Assembly: GCA_964415295.1 (NCBI GenBank)
Contig: CAYPYN010000003.1
Span: forward strand, 372,001-436,000
Reading direction: 5' to 3'
DNA from: SB21 sp964415295
GTDB lineage: Bacteria > CLD3 > SB21
DNA length: 64,000 bases
The notes under the pieces are model-generated. The model saw nothing but the letters and a program-made list of their open reading frames with translations. It was not told the DNA's origin and did not search any database. Both the position numbers and the translations under genes were made by a program. Below are positions 62,413-64,000 of the stretch, piece after piece. Positions within the stretch are counted from its first letter, which is position 1. Every line of letters begins with the position of its first letter.

Positions 62413-64000
62413 ATGAAGATCCAAACAAAGATCATAATTCTTCTAGGTTTTATCACGGCAACCATGATTATAGGAGTGGTCGCTTTGCGATTTGGCGATC
62501 TGCACAGCGCCCGCGTCTTGCTGGCTCAGCGCAATGCCGATGAGGAAGCGGCATTTGAAAAAACCCTTCAGTTTCAGTTCCACTCACTGGATCTTTTTGC
62601 CGGAGATTATTCCAACTGGGACGAAATGCTGCATTTTGTTCAAACAAGAGATCCCCAATGGTCAAAGGAGAATATCGAAGAAGTGATTGGGAAATTCAAC
62701 AGTCAGGCCGCCTGGGTTTTTACCAAAGATATTCATCTCGTTTATTCCTTAAACCTAACGGGCGATACGTCCATCCGGCTTTCGCCCGTCCCTGTGGATA
62801 CTCTGAAAGAGATTTTGACTAGAAAAAGTTTCAATCATTTTTTCATTCAATCCGCCGCGGGTCTTTTGGAAATAAGTACCGCGCCTATACAACCATCATC
62901 CGACAATGATCGCGTTACGCCTCCGCAAGGCTATTTTGTCGTAGCGCGATGGTGGACACCCTCGTATCTGCATGAGGTGTCAGGTGTATCCGACAAAAAT
63001 GTAAGGTGGGTAACCGGTGACCCGCCCGATGAGGAGGATTTTACAGAAACGCTCTCGACAACGGTTGTTATTCGACGGCCTCTGTACGACTGGAGCTCCA
63101 ATACGGTGGGATACCTTGAGGCAACCCAAGAATTGAAGACTCTGAAAGAAGTCATTCGACTGGCGAATTTTCAGTTCGTTTTGGTTGTCATTTTTGCTGT
63201 AGTGATATTGCTGCCTCTGTCCTTTTTCATGATGTTTATGGTTACCCGTCCGTTGAGCCACATTTCAAAAAGTCTGGACCATCAGGATGTATCCTGGGTT
63301 CGCTCACTGACCTCAGAAAAATCGGAATTCGGAGAAATTTCTCGGTTAATACAGAGATTTCTCGAACAGAGGGAACGTCTGATGGAGGAAATTGAAAGCC
63401 ATAAGCGGACAGAGCAAGCTCTTGAGAAATCGGAACGCGATTACCGCGGTTTGTTCGATCATGCACACGATCCGATCCTCGTAGTAGGAAGGGATTCCGG
63501 TACTATTTTGACCGCTAACCGTCGCGCCTGCGAGACCTACGGCCATTCCTTCGAAGAATTTGTTGGCATGCCATTCAAGAAGTTGTGGCGGGAGGAATCG
63601 CAGTATGTTCATTTGTTCGATTTAACGGAAAGCAAGGGCTTGCTCAGAGGATTGGAAGTAGTACACCGTTCAAAAGAAGGGCAAACGATTTTATTTGAGA
63701 TCAATGCCGCCAGGATCGATTACCGGGAACAAAGCGCTCTTCTGATCATTGAAAGGGATATTACTGAAAGAAAAGTCTCTGAAGAACTCCACTTGTCTCA
63801 TGCCATACTTCAAAAAGTGGGCAATCTTATTTTGGTCGCCAACGATCAGGGCATGATCATATATGCCAACAAGGCTTCTGAAATGATACTTGGTTACGAG
63901 CCTTCCGAATTACTCGGTATGGGCTGGTGGAATCTGACGCGAGAAGATCCTGAAGAACGTTCGCGCGAGTTGTTGGAAATTTCAGAGGCGGCTCGCGGCG
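62413..64000 (+). CDS. CHASE4-HAMP-PAS sensor protein, truncated by window end
   Basis: The frame from ATG 62413 is open to the end (529 residues seen). It has an N-terminal membrane segment, a periplasmic CHASE4-like domain (FAGDYSNWDEMLHFV near residue 60), a second membrane segment near 255-280, a HAMP-like TRPLSHI stretch, a coiled coil and two PAS domains (about 345-460 and 470-529). A kinase or cyclase output domain is expected beyond the window. It follows the T9SS protein by 21 bases. Confidence 0.9.
   Translation, partial: MKIQTKIIILLGFITATMIIGVVALRFGDLHSARVLLAQRNADEEAAFEKTLQFQFHSLDLFAGDYSNWDEMLHFVQTRDPQWSKENIEEVIGKFNSQAAWVFTKDIHLVYSLNLTGDTSIRLSPVPVDTLKEILTRKSFNHFFIQSAAGLLEISTAPIQPSSDNDRVTPPQGYFVVARWWTPSYLHEVSGVSDKNVRWVTGDPPDEEDFTETLSTTVVIRRPLYDWSSNTVGYLEATQELKTLKEVIRLANFQFVLVVIFAVVILLPLSFFMMFMVTRPLSHISKSLDHQDVSWVRSLTSEKSEFGEISRLIQRFLEQRERLMEEIESHKRTEQALEKSERDYRGLFDHAHDPILVVGRDSGTILTANRRACETYGHSFEEFVGMPFKKLWREESQYVHLFDLTESKGLLRGLEVVHRSKEGQTILFEINAARIDYREQSALLIIERDITERKVSEELHLSHAILQKVGNLILVANDQGMIIYANKASEMILGYEPSELLGMGWWNLTREDPEERSRELLEISEAARG

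Noticed and set aside
1..64000. CRISPR arrays, tRNA, rRNA, insertion sequences
   Set aside because: No regular direct repeats, cloverleaf-type sequences, rRNA segments or transposase motifs were found on reading both strands.

Overview
The window looks like chromosome of a Gram-negative bacterium, most likely of the Fibrobacterota-Chlorobiota-Bacteroidota (FCB) group or a nearby candidate phylum. The evidence is a secreted protein with a Por/T9SS-type C-terminal sorting domain, Wzi-like outer-membrane capsule machinery, several lipoproteins, an ArsA ATPase with an HSP20-like tail, and many TPR, PD40 and multi-domain signalling proteins. The exact lineage cannot be read from the sequence. No rRNA, tRNA, CRISPR array or transposase was seen. 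No gene-free stretch exceeds 300 bases; the longest gaps are 58261-58429 (divergent promoters), 34940-35101 (a candidate promoter) and 32370-32520 (nothing recognised).

Left part, about 1-37 kb, all on the minus strand. Reading in the direction of transcription (high to low coordinates), a PASTA protein heads a 33-kb surface-polysaccharide cluster. It holds five GT4 or GT2 glycosyltransferases plus further GT4/GT-C enzymes, two O-antigen ligase/polymerase-like proteins, an MBOAT/SGNH O-acetylation pair, two more sugar-modifying steps shared with enterobacterial common antigen (WecE-like aminotransferase and WecD-like acetyltransferase), three or four methyltransferases, a fused MDR/Gfo-Idh dehydrogenase, a serine-acetyltransferase-like enzyme, an alpha/alpha-barrel protein, two NodU/CmcH carbamoyltransferases, WecA and WecG-type initiating enzymes, and Wzi. 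SxtJ-like and DUF5989 membrane proteins accompany the carbamoyltransferases. Many genes overlap by 4 bases, so the block is probably translated as long coupled transcripts. It continues into tatC, a thioredoxin-like lipoprotein and an ArsA ATPase. Between arsA and a truncated secreted metallopeptidase lies a GxxExxY nuclease-fold gene framed by inverted repeats. The middle of the cluster (about 18-36 kb) is visibly more AT-rich than the right half of the window. No Wzx flippase and no Wza/Wzc export genes were recognised here, so the locus is probably completed elsewhere.

Middle part, 37.1-53.5 kb, all on the plus strand. It carries regulators: a receiver-kinase hybrid, a degenerate receiver, a Crp/Fnr factor, a receiver-GAF-PAS-kinase whose receiver has lost its phospho-acceptor, and a receiver-PATAN-roadblock regulator. 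Housekeeping and metabolic genes lie among them: ComF, a lipid kinase, a PHP phosphoesterase, a TIGR04552 protein that looks like a RelA/SpoT-type nucleotidyltransferase, a TIGR04283 glycosyltransferase, a HAD hydrolase, a methyltransferase, pyrimidine-nucleoside phosphorylase, an ECF-like sigma factor, a toast-rack-like secreted protein and a large TPR protein.

Right part, 53.5-64 kb. A leftward group (PD40 lipoprotein, TPR membrane protein, DNA polymerase I) converges exactly on the TPR gene. Rightward genes follow: a secreted tandem-DUF2914 protein, a dicarboxylate/amino-acid symporter, an orphan CcmE with a CxxxY haem motif, a T9SS-type secreted protein and a CHASE4/PAS sensor truncated by the window end. 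Three strong hairpin-plus-T-run terminators lie at 41172, 59186 and 61058.
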